Shown: positions 1 through 7,955 of the stretch, one piece after another
Numbering within the stretch: position 1 is the stretch's first letter
Layout: every line of letters starts with the position of its first letter
Assembly: GCA_005884465.1 (NCBI GenBank)
Contig: VAZH01000133.1
Span: forward strand, 1 to 19,063
Source of the DNA: Alphaproteobacteria bacterium
Lineage (GTDB): Bacteria > Pseudomonadota > Alphaproteobacteria > Rhizobiales > Xanthobacteraceae
DNA length: 19,063 nt
Reading direction: 5' to 3'
Made by a program: the position numbers and the translations under genes
Notes under the pieces: generated by a model
What the model was told of the DNA's origin: nothing
The model's database searches: none
What the model saw: the letters and a program-made list of their open reading frames with translations, nothing else

Positions 1-861
1 GTGCGCCTGCAGCAATCGCTTGGGGTGAACGCCATCGACATGCCCCATAAATGGCGGATGGATCGAATAGCCGATCAGTTCGCGCGCGCGTTCCGGCAAC
101 TTTTCGGCCAGTTCGGCGGGGACCGCCAAGCTCATGTTCTCGAGTTGCCGCACCCAGCCTACGCAATACTGCGGCGTAATGATCAAACGCGGCCGGTCCG
201 ACAGATTGGCGCCGCCCCGGTGCCACAGCGTGCCCTTCGCGATCGCCAGCGATCCGGATGGCATTATCATCTTTACGGCGTCCGGGCGGTCGCCGGCATC
301 CCGCTCGGCGTTCGGCGTTCTCTTGTTGGCAAAGTCGGCAGGTTTCACCGCGCCCTCGACGGCCTGCCCGTCCCACAGATGGCTTCCCGGAATGACCTCG
401 GTGCTTCCGTTCAATTCGGTCGTGTCGTCGATCGCCCAGAAAGCACTGATGCCAAGGGCCGGGCGCGGCCGCGGCATTTTGGCGCCGCCGTCGTCAAAGT
501 GCCAAGGCTGCGCGGTTTCGCCGGGATGAAGGTTGATCGCAAGCAGGGCCGACAGAAGGCAACTTTGACCCAGCTCAGCCTCGGCAAAGGCCAGTGCCAG
601 TGGGTGGATGGCAAGATCCGCAAATAGCGGCGACTTCGCCAACAAGGCATACACCCGGTTGGTCTTCAAGCCTTCGAAATCGTTGCGGCCGGTGAGATCG
701 CGCTCGAGGAACGGCGCCAGCGCCGCCCGGATTTCGGCTACACGATCGGGCGAGAGAACACGTTCGAAAATAAGGTAGCCGCGGCGATCTAACTCTTCCC
801 GCCACGAGGCGAATGGCCGTCCCTTCAACCAGGGGGACGCCTGCTCAATTGTCGTTGGCAT
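1..861 (-). CDS. Phytanoyl-CoA dioxygenase (PhyH) family protein, 3' end cut by window edge
   Basis: The frame is open from the ATG at 861 to the left edge, giving 287 residues and no stop. The start is supported by a GAGGAG ribosome-binding site at 871-876 on the minus strand, nine bases upstream. The family consists of non-haem Fe(II)/2-oxoglutarate oxygenases that hydroxylate small molecules or acyl chains in the cytoplasm. The metal triad is visible: an HxD pair at His121 and Asp123 (QPWHFDD) and a distal histidine at His214 (GTLWHRGG). An arginine eleven residues further on (Arg225, RPRLIITP) is the likely 2-oxoglutarate anchor. The segment STEVIPGSH (153-161) is typical of the fold. There is no signal peptide. 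It is followed upstream by a gene-poor gap, so no operon partner is visible and the substrate cannot be named. The family call is secure; the specific reaction is not. Confidence 0.85.
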   Translation of the reverse strand, partial: MPTTIEQASPWLKGRPFASWREELDRRGYLIFERVLSPDRVAEIRAALAPFLERDLTGRNDFEGLKTNRVYALLAKSPLFADLAIHPLALAFAEAELGQSCLLSALLAINLHPGETAQPWHFDDGGAKMPRPRPALGISAFWAIDDTTELNGSTEVIPGSHLWDGQAVEGAVKPADFANKRTPNAERDAGDRPDAVKMIMPSGSLAIAKGTLWHRGGANLSDRPRLIITPQYCVGWVRQLENMSLAVPAELAEKLPERARELIGYSIHPPFMGHVDGVHPKRLLQAH

Positions 862-1797
862 CGGCTTGCTCTCCTCGCCAAACAAGTTCTTTCAGTTTTC
901 GCAATCTTCCGCCAGTGGCCGCCGCTCTACGGGTTCTCCGTTCAAGCCGCAATCGCCAAACCTGAAAAATCAGCCTCAACGCTAAGCCGATAGCGCGGTC
1001 TGCGGCTTTCCGCGCCGCGGACGATTCGACTTGTTACTTGGCAGGGCTTTGCGACCTCGCGAGCCCACTTAGTGAACCCGCATTCGCCAGATGACAAGGA
1101 CAGGATCGCCTATCTTCTTCGACGATCGGGCGGGCGGTCGCTGAACGAGGTGCGGCGTTCCCATCATTCGCAAGGGCCTAGTCGATCCTAAACCTGGGTA
1201 TATTCTTCTCAACCGAAGGTAACATACAGATCAACCTCCGTTCAATGGTCCGGTCCGAGGGCGTGCCCTACGTCCTTGTCGAAACCAATATCGACGAAGG
1301 TGTCTTGTCGGCGCCGCCGTCAAAATATCTGCATGGTCAAACCGGCTTGCTTAACGACCGCCGTCTCGTCAACCACAAATCTGGGAACTGATATGGCAAA
1401 GCCACTTCTACAATTGATCCATTGCTCGAACGACATCCGACCGGAAACAAGGCATCGGCAGCACGGCCGGAACTTCCGACCTTTGGTTATTCAAGGGGGC
1501 GCGCGAGCGAGATACGTGCCGAGAGAGAGCTCATGGGAAGCTGCCCTTAAACTGATCAATCTTGGTCTTTTAATTTCACATGTAAATTATCTTGCGTTCT
1601 TGCAGGCGAGTACAAAAGTTCTTGAGGCTCACAATTGGACTGATCGTGAAAAGACCAGCTAGATTGACATGGTGCACCCGACCCATGCGTTGCGACCGAG
1701 TGAGTCACCGAAACGCGACGCTCTCGCGTATCGTTCGCATCGACCGGTTGAGCCGGCATCTTTTGACTTCGCGCTTGAGACTCACGCCCCAAGCTTC
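862..1797. other. Gene-poor intergenic region, about 0.94 kb
   Basis: No reading frame here, on either strand, has both a convincing start and recognisable protein character. The longest plus-strand frame (1276-1662) begins with TTG, has no clear ribosome-binding site and resembles nothing I know. Base composition is uneven: about 1555-1660 is clearly more AT-rich than the surroundings, with a short inverted repeat AATTT-N7-AAATT at 1572-1588. Short stretches such as 1080-1190 and 1230-1390 read as plausible but stop-interrupted peptides, so decayed coding sequence is possible. The promoter of the 1-861 gene should lie at the left end of this region, but I cannot point to a convincing -35/-10 pair. 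Confidence 0.5.
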
Positions 1798-1803
1798 TCA
1801 AGC
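1773..1803 (-). terminator. Inverted repeat at the end of the acyl-CoA ligase gene
   Basis: Two perfect 8-base arms, GCTTGAGA (1773-1780) and TCTCAAGC (1796-1803), flank a 15-base loop and overlap the ligase stop codon (1798-1800). No T-run follows on the minus strand, so an intrinsic terminator is only possible. It could instead stabilise the 3' end of the transcript. Confidence 0.3.
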
Positions 1804-3447
1804 CGAAATCGCCTTTGCCGAATTAACCTGATCGCGCAGCATGAACTTTTGAATCTTCCCCGTGGAGGTTTTCGGGATAGGCCCGAACACCACGGCCTTC
1901 GGCGTCTTGAAGCCCGACATCTGGCTGCGGCAAAAGGCGATGATTTCGGCTTCCGTCGCCCGCGCGTTTTCCTTCAGTTCGATGAAGGCGCAGGGCACTT
2001 CGCCCCATTTTGAATCGGGTTTTGCCACTACCGCCGCGAACAGCACCGCCGGATGCTTGTACAGCACATCCTCGACCTCAACCGAGGAGATGTTCTCGCC
2101 CCCGGAGATGATGATGTCCTTGGAGCGATCCTTAATGATGATATAGCCGTGCTCATCGAGCACGCCGATATCGCCGGTATGAAACCAGCCGCCGGCAAAG
2201 GCTTCTTGGGTGGCCTTTTCGTTCTTGAGATAACCCTTCATCACGATATTGCCGCGGAACATCACCTCGCCGACCGTCTCGCCGTCACGCGGCACGGGCT
2301 GCATGGTTTCGGGATCGAGCACCGTGACAGCTTCCTGCAGCGGGTAGGGCACGCCCTGCCGGCGTTTGCGTTGCGCGCGCTGATCGGCGGGCAAATCATC
2401 CCAACCCGGCTGTTCCGCGCAGACCGAGGCGGGACCATAGACTTCGGTCAGGCCATAGACATGCGTCAGCTTGATCCCGATGCTTTCGGCGCCCTCGAGC
2501 ACGGCGACCGGAGGTGCTGCGCCCGCAATCAATCCGACGACCGGCCGCGCGCCTGATTTCTTCGGCGCGTCAGGCGCGTTGATCAGCGTGTTGTAGACGA
2601 TCGGCGCGCCGCACATGTGGGTGACGCCGTGCTGCTTGATCAGTTCGAAAATTTTTGTGGGCTCGACCTTGCGCAGGCAGACGTTGATGCCGGCGGCCGC
2701 CGCGACCGTCCATGGAAAACACCAGCCGTTGCAGTGGAACATCGGCAGTGTCCACAGATAGACCGGATGCTGGCCGAGATTGCCCGCAAGGATGTTACTG
2801 ACGGCGTTCAGGTAGGCGCCGCGGTGGTGGGTCACCACGCCCTTCGGATTGCCCGTTGTTCCCGAGGTGTAGCTGAGCGCGATGGCGTCCCATTCGTCTT
2901 CCGGCAGCCGGGCGGCGAAGTTCTCATCGCCCTGCGACAGCGCGCCCTCGTATTCGAGCTTGCCGATCCGCTTTCCGTTCGCGAAATTCGCATCGTCGAC
3001 GTCGATGACGAGCGGTTTTGGGCCCGTCATCAGCTTGAGCGCTTCCGAGATCACGCCGGCAAATTCCGGATCGACCAGGATGATCCTGGCGCCACCGTGA
3101 TCGAGCTGGAAGGCGATCGAGGGGGCATCGAGTCGGATATTGAGGGCATTGAGCACGGCGCCTGCCATCGGCACCGCAAAATGCACTTCGTTCATGGCGG
3201 GGATATTCGGCAGCATCGCGGCGACCGTGTCGCCGTATCCGATGTTTTGGCTCGCGAGGAAGGAAGCAAAACGCCGGCAGCGCGCATAAGTCTGCGCCCA
3301 GGTGAAGACGCGTCCCTCGTAAACCGTGCTGATATGATCGGGATAGACGGCGGCGCTGCGCGCCAGGAAGCTCAACGGCGTCAGCGGCACATAATTGGCC
3401 GGCGTCCTGTCCAAACCGATACCGTATTGGCTTTGCTTCACACTCAT
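1798..3447 (-). CDS. AMP-forming acyl-CoA ligase (acyl-CoA synthetase, ANL superfamily)
   Basis: The 549-residue protein would join a carboxylic acid to CoA with ATP through an acyl-adenylate, in the cytoplasm. The ANL motifs are all present: phosphate loop YTSGTTGNPKG at 193-203, YGLTEVYGP at 331-339, the FHTGD aspartate motif at 422-426, the hinge KDRSKDIIISGGENIS at 439-454, and the catalytic lysine Lys531 in TSTGKIQK. Length is normal for medium-chain or DmdB-like fatty and methylmercaptopropionate ligases, which it resembles, but motifs do not fix the substrate. I chose the ATG at 3447 because a GGGAGG ribosome-binding site lies just upstream (complement of 3451-3459). A longer frame to 3492 would overlap the permease gene. 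It lies 20 bases downstream of the TRAP permease, so it probably activates the imported acid. Confidence 0.93.
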   Translation of the reverse strand: MSVKQSQYGIGLDRTPANYVPLTPLSFLARSAAVYPDHISTVYEGRVFTWAQTYARCRRFASFLASQNIGYGDTVAAMLPNIPAMNEVHFAVPMAGAVLNALNIRLDAPSIAFQLDHGGARIILVDPEFAGVISEALKLMTGPKPLVIDVDDANFANGKRIGKLEYEGALSQGDENFAARLPEDEWDAIALSYTSGTTGNPKGVVTHHRGAYLNAVSNILAGNLGQHPVYLWTLPMFHCNGWCFPWTVAAAAGINVCLRKVEPTKIFELIKQHGVTHMCGAPIVYNTLINAPDAPKKSGARPVVGLIAGAAPPVAVLEGAESIGIKLTHVYGLTEVYGPASVCAEQPGWDDLPADQRAQRKRRQGVPYPLQEAVTVLDPETMQPVPRDGETVGEVMFRGNIVMKGYLKNEKATQEAFAGGWFHTGDIGVLDEHGYIIIKDRSKDIIISGGENISSVEVEDVLYKHPAVLFAAVVAKPDSKWGEVPCAFIELKENARATEAEIIAFCRSQMSGFKTPKAVVFGPIPKTSTGKIQKFMLRDQVNSAKAISA

Positions 3448-3467
3448 CGGCCACCTCCCATTCACGT

Positions 3468-5363
3468 TTACAGGAACCCGATCGAGATCCACGGGAATAT
3501 CGCCACGATAATCAACCCGACCAGCAGCGCCAGCAGATAGCCCCAGATCGGCTTGATCCCCTCGGCGGGATCGACGCGCCCGATGGCGCAGGCCGCATAA
3601 TAGCCTACTCCGAACGGCGGAGCGAACAGTCCGATGCCCATGGCGAGAATGACGATCATGGCATAATGCACCTCGTGGACCCCGACCGCCCGCGCGATCG
3701 GAAACAGCAACGGGCCGAACAGCACGATCGCCGGAATGCCCTCGAGCACGCTACCCAGGATCGTAAACGCGACGATCGATACCGCGATGAACGACGCGGA
3801 GCCGCCAGGTAGCCCGGTCATGGCGGCAGCCAGCGTGCGCGAGAAGCCGGACTGGGTCAGGCCCCAGGCCATGCCGGTAGCGGTACCAATGATAAGGAGG
3901 ATGGCGCCCGACAGGCAGGCGGTCTCGATCAGCATCGGGACGAGCCGCCGCCAGTCGAAGCTGCGATAGATCAGAAGGCCGTAGATCAAAAATCCCACGA
4001 TAAATGCATAGACAATGCCGATGGTGGAGACTTCGGTCGCGGTCGCGATGCCCTCGACCACGGCGTAGCGGATCACAAAGGGCAGGGCGATGGCGGGCAG
4101 GGCAATGCCGAAAGCTCGCACGATCTCGCTGCCGCTCGCCCTTTTGACATGGCGCAGGTCCTCGCCGCGATAGCGCCACCACACCAGCACTGATAGCGTG
4201 ACCGCCAGCACGACGCCCGGCAGCAAGCCCCCAGTGAACAAGGCTGCGATCGAGACACCGGTCACCGAGCCGATCGTGATCAGCACCAGGCTCGGCGGAA
4301 TGGTTTCGGTCTGGGCGCCGGTGGCCGCGAGCAGCGCCACGAGATCGCCGGGTCGGGCGCCCCGCGCTTTCATTTCCGGAAACAGCACCGGCGCCACGGC
4401 GGCCATATCGGCGGCTTTGGCGCCTGAAATTCCCGACACCAGATACATCGCGCCGACCAGCACGTAGTGCAGGCCGCCCCTGATATGGCCGAGCAGGCTT
4501 GCCAGAAAGGCTACCATCGCGCGCGCCATCCCGGTCATCTCGATCAACAGTCCGAGAAACACGAACAGCGGCACCGACAGCAGGATCAGGTGGCTCATGC
4601 CCTCGTCCATCCGTCCGACCAGCACCATCAGCGGCGTATGGGTGGTCAGCGCCAGATAGCCGAAGGTGGCAAGGCCGAAGCCGAATGCGATGGGAACGCC
4701 GGCGAAAACGCAGAAGCCGGCGACGCCGACAAAGAAAATGATCAGGTTGAGATTGCCCAGCGGCCGCAGCCATGGCTGCGCCAGCCAAAATATCCCGATC
4801 AGCAAGCCAACCGACAGCACCGCGCTCAATACGACCCTGATATTGCCGGCCCGCGCCAGCCGCAGCAATGCAAAAAGCGCCATCAGGCCGATGCCGGCCG
4901 GCAGCGCCGCGGCGCGCCAGACGTTGGAAATCTGCAGGGCCGGCGTCGTGATGAAACTCTCTTCGTAGGCGTATTCGTAGGCGGGCCACGCGATCAGCAG
5001 CAGAAAAGCCAGCGCGGCGCAGGTCGCGACCAGGTCGAGATAGGCGCGCATCACGGGCCTGGCGTTGGCCACTACCGCCGTCATCCGCATATGCTCGGCA
5101 CGGCGGAATGCGACGGCGGCCCCCAGCATCGCGAGCCAAAGGAACAGGATCGAGGCCAGTTCGTCCGACCAGATCAGCGGCCGATGCAGGCCGTAACGCG
5201 CGACCACGCCGGCGAACAGGATGACGATCTCGGCCGTGACCAGAAGCGCCGCCGGGATCTCGACCAGCATCGCAAGGGAAGCTTCAAGCCATGCCGCAAG
5301 CGACCGAGGGCGAGGGGAGATCACCTCGGCTGCGGTCACTTGCGTCAGTTCTGCATGAGCCAT
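3468..5363 (-). CDS. TRAP transporter fused permease, DctQ-DctM type
   Basis: The 631-residue inner-membrane protein joins both TRAP permease subunits in one chain. Residues about 25-175 are the small DctQ part, with four hydrophobic segments and the conserved HMRMTAV-type loop after the second. From about 175 to 631 is the large DctM part, with many membrane spans and family-typical text such as GVPIAFGFGLATFGYLA and FAPPFGVGYYA. TRAP systems use the ion gradient to import organic acids handed over by a periplasmic binding protein. The gene starts nine bases after the binding-protein stop and ends 20 bases before the ligase start, so the three are surely co-transcribed. Fused QM permeases are known, for example in sialic acid transporters, so the fusion is not novel. 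There is no clear ribosome-binding site before the ATG, and translational coupling is likely. Confidence 0.93.
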   Translation of the reverse strand: MAHAELTQVTAAEVISPRPRSLAAWLEASLAMLVEIPAALLVTAEIVILFAGVVARYGLHRPLIWSDELASILFLWLAMLGAAVAFRRAEHMRMTAVVANARPVMRAYLDLVATCAALAFLLLIAWPAYEYAYEESFITTPALQISNVWRAAALPAGIGLMALFALLRLARAGNIRVVLSAVLSVGLLIGIFWLAQPWLRPLGNLNLIIFFVGVAGFCVFAGVPIAFGFGLATFGYLALTTHTPLMVLVGRMDEGMSHLILLSVPLFVFLGLLIEMTGMARAMVAFLASLLGHIRGGLHYVLVGAMYLVSGISGAKAADMAAVAPVLFPEMKARGARPGDLVALLAATGAQTETIPPSLVLITIGSVTGVSIAALFTGGLLPGVVLAVTLSVLVWWRYRGEDLRHVKRASGSEIVRAFGIALPAIALPFVIRYAVVEGIATATEVSTIGIVYAFIVGFLIYGLLIYRSFDWRRLVPMLIETACLSGAILLIIGTATGMAWGLTQSGFSRTLAAAMTGLPGGSASFIAVSIVAFTILGSVLEGIPAIVLFGPLLFPIARAVGVHEVHYAMIVILAMGIGLFAPPFGVGYYAACAIGRVDPAEGIKPIWGYLLALLVGLIIVAIFPWISIGFL

Positions 5364-5372
5364 GACGGTTCG

Positions 5373-6392
5373 TTACGACAGCTTGCCGACGGCTTTCTCC
5401 AGCAGCGCCCACGCCTCCTCACCGTATTTTCCCTTCCATTCGGAATAGAACCCGGCGGAACGCAGTTTTTCGCGGAACGGCCCGACCGTGGGCTGGTTGA
5501 ACGTCAGTCCCTTGCCGGCCAGATCCTGCTCCAAACCGGAATTGAGTTTCGCCACGTCCGCGCGCTCGTTAACCGCCGCCGCATTGATGTTCTTGGCGAC
5601 GATGGTGCGCACATCCTCAGGCAGTTTCTCCCAGGCGCGGCGGTTGGCCAGGAACCAGAAGCCGTCCCACATGTGGTTGGTCAGCGAGCAGAATTTCTGC
5701 ACCTCGTAGAGTTTTGCGGTCGAGATGATGGCCAGCGGATTTTCCTGGCCCTCGACGATCCTGGTCTGCAGAGCGGAATAGACCTCGCTGAAATTGATCG
5801 AGGCCGGCGCCGCATCGAACGCCTTGAACATCGAGGTCCAGAGTGGCGACACCGGTACGCGGATCTTGAAGCCTTTGAAATCGTCAGGATGATTGATCGG
5901 CTTGGTGGACGACGTGGTCTCCCGGAACCCATTGTCCCAGATCTTGTCCATGACCACGAGATTGGCCTTGGTGATCTCTCCGCGGATATGGGCGCCAAGA
6001 TCGCCGTCCATGGCCTTCCAGACCGTATCATAGTCCGGGAATGCGAAGCCGATGCCGCTGATCGACGCTGCCGGCACCAGGGTCGCCAGGATCAGGCCCG
6101 ACAGCGTGAAGAATTCGATGCCGCCGGAGCGGATCTGGCTCAGCATGTCGGTGTCGGAGCCGAGCTGGTTATTGGGAAAAATCTGCAGGTCGAAGCGGCC
6201 GTTGGTCTCGGCTTTGATCGCCGCCGACATCTCCTTGGCGCGGACGTTCATCGGGTGCGCATCGGGAAGATTGTTGGCGTATTTGTAGGTGAATTCGGCA
6301 GCTTGCGCCCGTGCGACCAACGGCGCCCCGATACCGCCCAAAACCGCCGAGGCTGCCGATGCCTTGAGTAGCGCACGTCGTGAAAAGCTCAT
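5373..6392 (-). CDS. TRAP transporter periplasmic solute-binding protein (DctP family)
   Basis: The 339-residue extracytoplasmic binding protein starts with a Tat-like signal: Ser-Arg-Arg at 4-6, a hydrophobic stretch, then VARAQA near 26-31 as the probable cleavage site. Signature segments of the family follow: DDFKGFKIRVP at 170-180, holding Arg178, the residue expected to form the salt bridge with the substrate carboxylate, and FSEVYSALQTRIVEGQENPL at 201-220. These closely match the same positions of sialic acid and C4-dicarboxylate binding proteins, so the ligand is very probably a carboxylate, though its identity is open. The start is supported by a GGGAGA ribosome-binding site about ten bases upstream. 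It is the first gene of the operon with the fused permease and the acyl-CoA ligase. Confidence 0.95.
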   Translation of the reverse strand: MSFSRRALLKASAASAVLGGIGAPLVARAQAAEFTYKYANNLPDAHPMNVRAKEMSAAIKAETNGRFDLQIFPNNQLGSDTDMLSQIRSGGIEFFTLSGLILATLVPAASISGIGFAFPDYDTVWKAMDGDLGAHIRGEITKANLVVMDKIWDNGFRETTSSTKPINHPDDFKGFKIRVPVSPLWTSMFKAFDAAPASINFSEVYSALQTRIVEGQENPLAIISTAKLYEVQKFCSLTNHMWDGFWFLANRRAWEKLPEDVRTIVAKNINAAAVNERADVAKLNSGLEQDLAGKGLTFNQPTVGPFREKLRSAGFYSEWKGKYGEEAWALLEKAVGKLS

Positions 6393-6656
6393 CTGGTTCT
6401 CTCCCTGAGACCTTGTTGTTCTTGCGAGATGGCATCCTGCGGAGTGGCCGGATCAGCAGCCACTTCACGATGGGCTTATTGCAGCGTCCGGCGGCTGCGG
6501 CAATATCGGGCTCACAAGGCACTGCGTAGGCTTGGCCGAGTTGCCGGCTTGGCCCAGGAGTCCTTCTGGAAGGCGCGTGTCACGGAATTGGCGAGCCAGC
6601 GCCGCTCATCTAATTTGGATCGATATTTATCTAACTCACTGATCTTATTGTAAGTA

Positions 6657-6685
6657 AAAATATTCCATAATATACCTTATGCGAA
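6657..6685 (-). promoter_or_regulatory. Candidate promoter of the TRAP operon
   Basis: On the minus strand TTCGCA (6680-6685) and TATTTT (6657-6662) are separated by exactly 17 bases. Each matches four of six positions of the sigma-70 consensus. It lies in the only AT-rich patch upstream of the operon and overlaps two palindromes, as a regulated promoter would. The implied leader of about 255 bases is long, which weakens the call. Confidence 0.3.
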
Positions 6686-6700
6686 TCGGATATTTCCGAT
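6666..6700. promoter_or_regulatory. Two adjacent palindromes, possible operators
   Basis: CATAA-N6-TTATG (6666-6681) lies in the spacer of the candidate promoter. ATCGGA-TATT-TCCGAT (6685-6700) lies directly at its upstream edge. Both have perfect arms and a size suitable for a dimeric repressor or activator. No regulator gene is next to them in the window, so the binding protein is unknown. Confidence 0.35.
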
Positions 6701-6725
6701 CTTCAAGCCAACTCTGGCGCAAGCG

Positions 6726-7058
6726 TCACGCCACCTCGGCCTTGCCGCGCCTCACCGTCTGGCGCACCTCGAACCCCTCGAACTGCGGGTGTTCGAGATA
6801 GAGCGGCTTGTTGTCGCCGGCCTTGTGATGCGCCGCCCGGAAGGCCTCGGACTTGGTCCATGCTTCAAAGACGGCGCGGTTTTCCCAGACGGTGTGGGAT
6901 GCATAAAGCGTGTGGTCCTCAGCCTCGGGCCCTTTTAGAAGATGAAACTCGACAAAGCCTGGCACCTTGTCGAGGTGACTGTCGCGGGACATCCAGACCT
7001 GCTCGAAAGCTGCTTCAGAGCCCTTGGCAACGCGAAAACGGTTCATTGCGATAAACAT
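6726..7058 (-). CDS. Antibiotic biosynthesis monooxygenase (ABM) domain protein, IsdG-like
   Basis: This is a 110-residue single-domain protein of the dimeric alpha-beta barrel ABM fold. The N-terminal strand MFIAMNRFRV, the segment VPGFVEFHLL (32-41) and the Trp-containing helix EAWTKSEAFRAAHH (65-78) are typical. The three residues that define haem-degrading IsdG/IsdI enzymes (Asn6/7, Trp66/67, His76/77) have candidates at the same spacing: Asn6, Trp67 and His77. It may therefore cleave haem, as HmuD/HmuQ of Bradyrhizobium do, but no haem uptake gene is visible, and small ABM proteins also oxidise other substrates. A GGAGAA ribosome-binding site precedes the ATG. The gene lies 52 bases after the crotonase-family gene and is probably co-transcribed with it. 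Confidence 0.8.
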   Translation of the reverse strand: MFIAMNRFRVAKGSEAAFEQVWMSRDSHLDKVPGFVEFHLLKGPEAEDHTLYASHTVWENRAVFEAWTKSEAFRAAHHKAGDNKPLYLEHPQFEGFEVRQTVRRGKAEVA

Positions 7059-7110
7059 AAAGCGTTCTCCTGCGCTCGATTTTGTCCCCGAGGTCTACGG
7101 ATAGGATTTC

Positions 7111-7917
7111 CTAGCGCCCCCTGAAGCGCGGCTCGCGCCGCTCCAGGAACGCGGCGACGCCCTCTTTGTGATCCTCGCTAAAACTCGCCAGCGCGAACTG
7201 GTCGATGTCCATATGGCTGGCGAGATCGTCGAGCGCATGCGCCAGACGGTTGACGGTCAATTTGGTCATGGCGACCGACAGCGGCGGCTGCGCCGCGATT
7301 TTTGCGGCAAGCGTCATCGCGGCATCGAACGACTTGCCCGGATCGGCAACTTCTTCCACCAGCCCCCATTCGTAGGCTTCCGCCGCCGAGATGCGCTGGT
7401 CGGCCAGGATCACCGCCTGCTTGGTGCGGGCCGGTCCGATCAGATGCAGCATGCGCGGGATGCTTTGCCAGCTCATGTTCATGCCGAGCCCGATCTCGGG
7501 CACCCGCAGATGGGCGCCACGGCCCATGACGCGAAAGTCGAGTGCCACCGCCAGCGCCACGCCGCCGCCGATGCAAAAGCCTTCGATGGCGCCGATGGTG
7601 ATCTGCTCCATCTCCTGCCAGGCCCGGGTCAGCCGCGGTCCGAGTTTTAGGTGCCGGCGCAACGAACCGATGTCCATGGTCCTCCGCGAGCGGCCTTCGG
7701 CATCTTTCAGATCAAAGCCAGCGCTGAACGCCTTAGGCCCGCCGGTGAGAACCACGACCGAGGTGCCGCTATCGTCCTCGAAACTGCGCGCGGCATTGGT
7801 GAGTTGACGCAGCGCCTCGGGCGACAGGGCGTTGATGCCGTCGCCGCGGTCGAAGCGCACCACGGCGATGCGCCCCTCTGGCCCGAGGCCCTTTTCGATC
7901 TTCACAAAATCCGTCAA
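7111..7917 (-). CDS. Enoyl-CoA hydratase/isomerase (crotonase) family protein with altered active site
   Basis: At 268 residues this is normal length for a crotonase, a cytoplasmic fold acting on acyl-CoA thioesters. The oxyanion-hole regions are clear: AFSAGFDL at 63-70 and EGFCIGGGVALA at 112-123. Aligned by eye with rat mitochondrial hydratase, the second catalytic glutamate (Glu164) is kept as Glu141 in VPEIGLG. The first (Glu144) is replaced by Ala121. Plain water addition is therefore doubtful; isomerase, hydrolase or other crotonase chemistry is possible. The chosen start is TTG at 7917, backed by a GGGAG ribosome-binding site about eight bases upstream; a GTG four codons later is the alternative. 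The monooxygenase gene follows after 52 bases and the exported-protein gene precedes by 38 bases, so the three may form one transcript. Confidence 0.88.
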   Translation of the reverse strand: MTDFVKIEKGLGPEGRIAVVRFDRGDGINALSPEALRQLTNAARSFEDDSGTSVVVLTGGPKAFSAGFDLKDAEGRSRRTMDIGSLRRHLKLGPRLTRAWQEMEQITIGAIEGFCIGGGVALAVALDFRVMGRGAHLRVPEIGLGMNMSWQSIPRMLHLIGPARTKQAVILADQRISAAEAYEWGLVEEVADPGKSFDAAMTLAAKIAAQPPLSVAMTKLTVNRLAHALDDLASHMDIDQFALASFSEDHKEGVAAFLERREPRFRGR

Positions 7918-7955
7918 CGCCCGCGCTCCCTGCCCGCTATTTTTTCAACGATAGC

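Larger units (their letters stand above)
6393..6725. other. Intergenic region upstream of the TRAP operon
   Basis: These 333 bases separate the TRAP operon from the monooxygenase gene. No frame in them looks coding. The part at 6610-6700 is strongly AT-rich compared with its neighbours and holds three small inverted repeats, including CTTA-TTG-TAAG at 6644-6654. The rest (6393-6600) is GC-rich with no structure I can name, and would form a long untranslated leader if transcription starts near 6650. Confidence 0.5.

Noticed and set aside
1276..1662. 128-codon frame in the left intergenic gap
   Set aside because: It has a TTG start, no clear ribosome-binding site, no recognisable family and an abrupt change in base composition inside the frame.
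2617..3540. 307-codon plus-strand frame opposite the acyl-CoA ligase
   Set aside because: It is antisense to a gene with all ANL motifs, and shows no domain of its own.
3751..5139. 462-codon open frame in another minus-strand frame
   Set aside because: It overlaps the fused TRAP permease almost entirely and is a very Arg-rich shadow without membrane segments.
4467..6371. 634-codon open frame on the plus strand
   Set aside because: It lies opposite the TRAP permease and binding-protein genes, is rich in Arg, Gln, His and Asp without any domain, and arises from GC-biased codons of the real genes.
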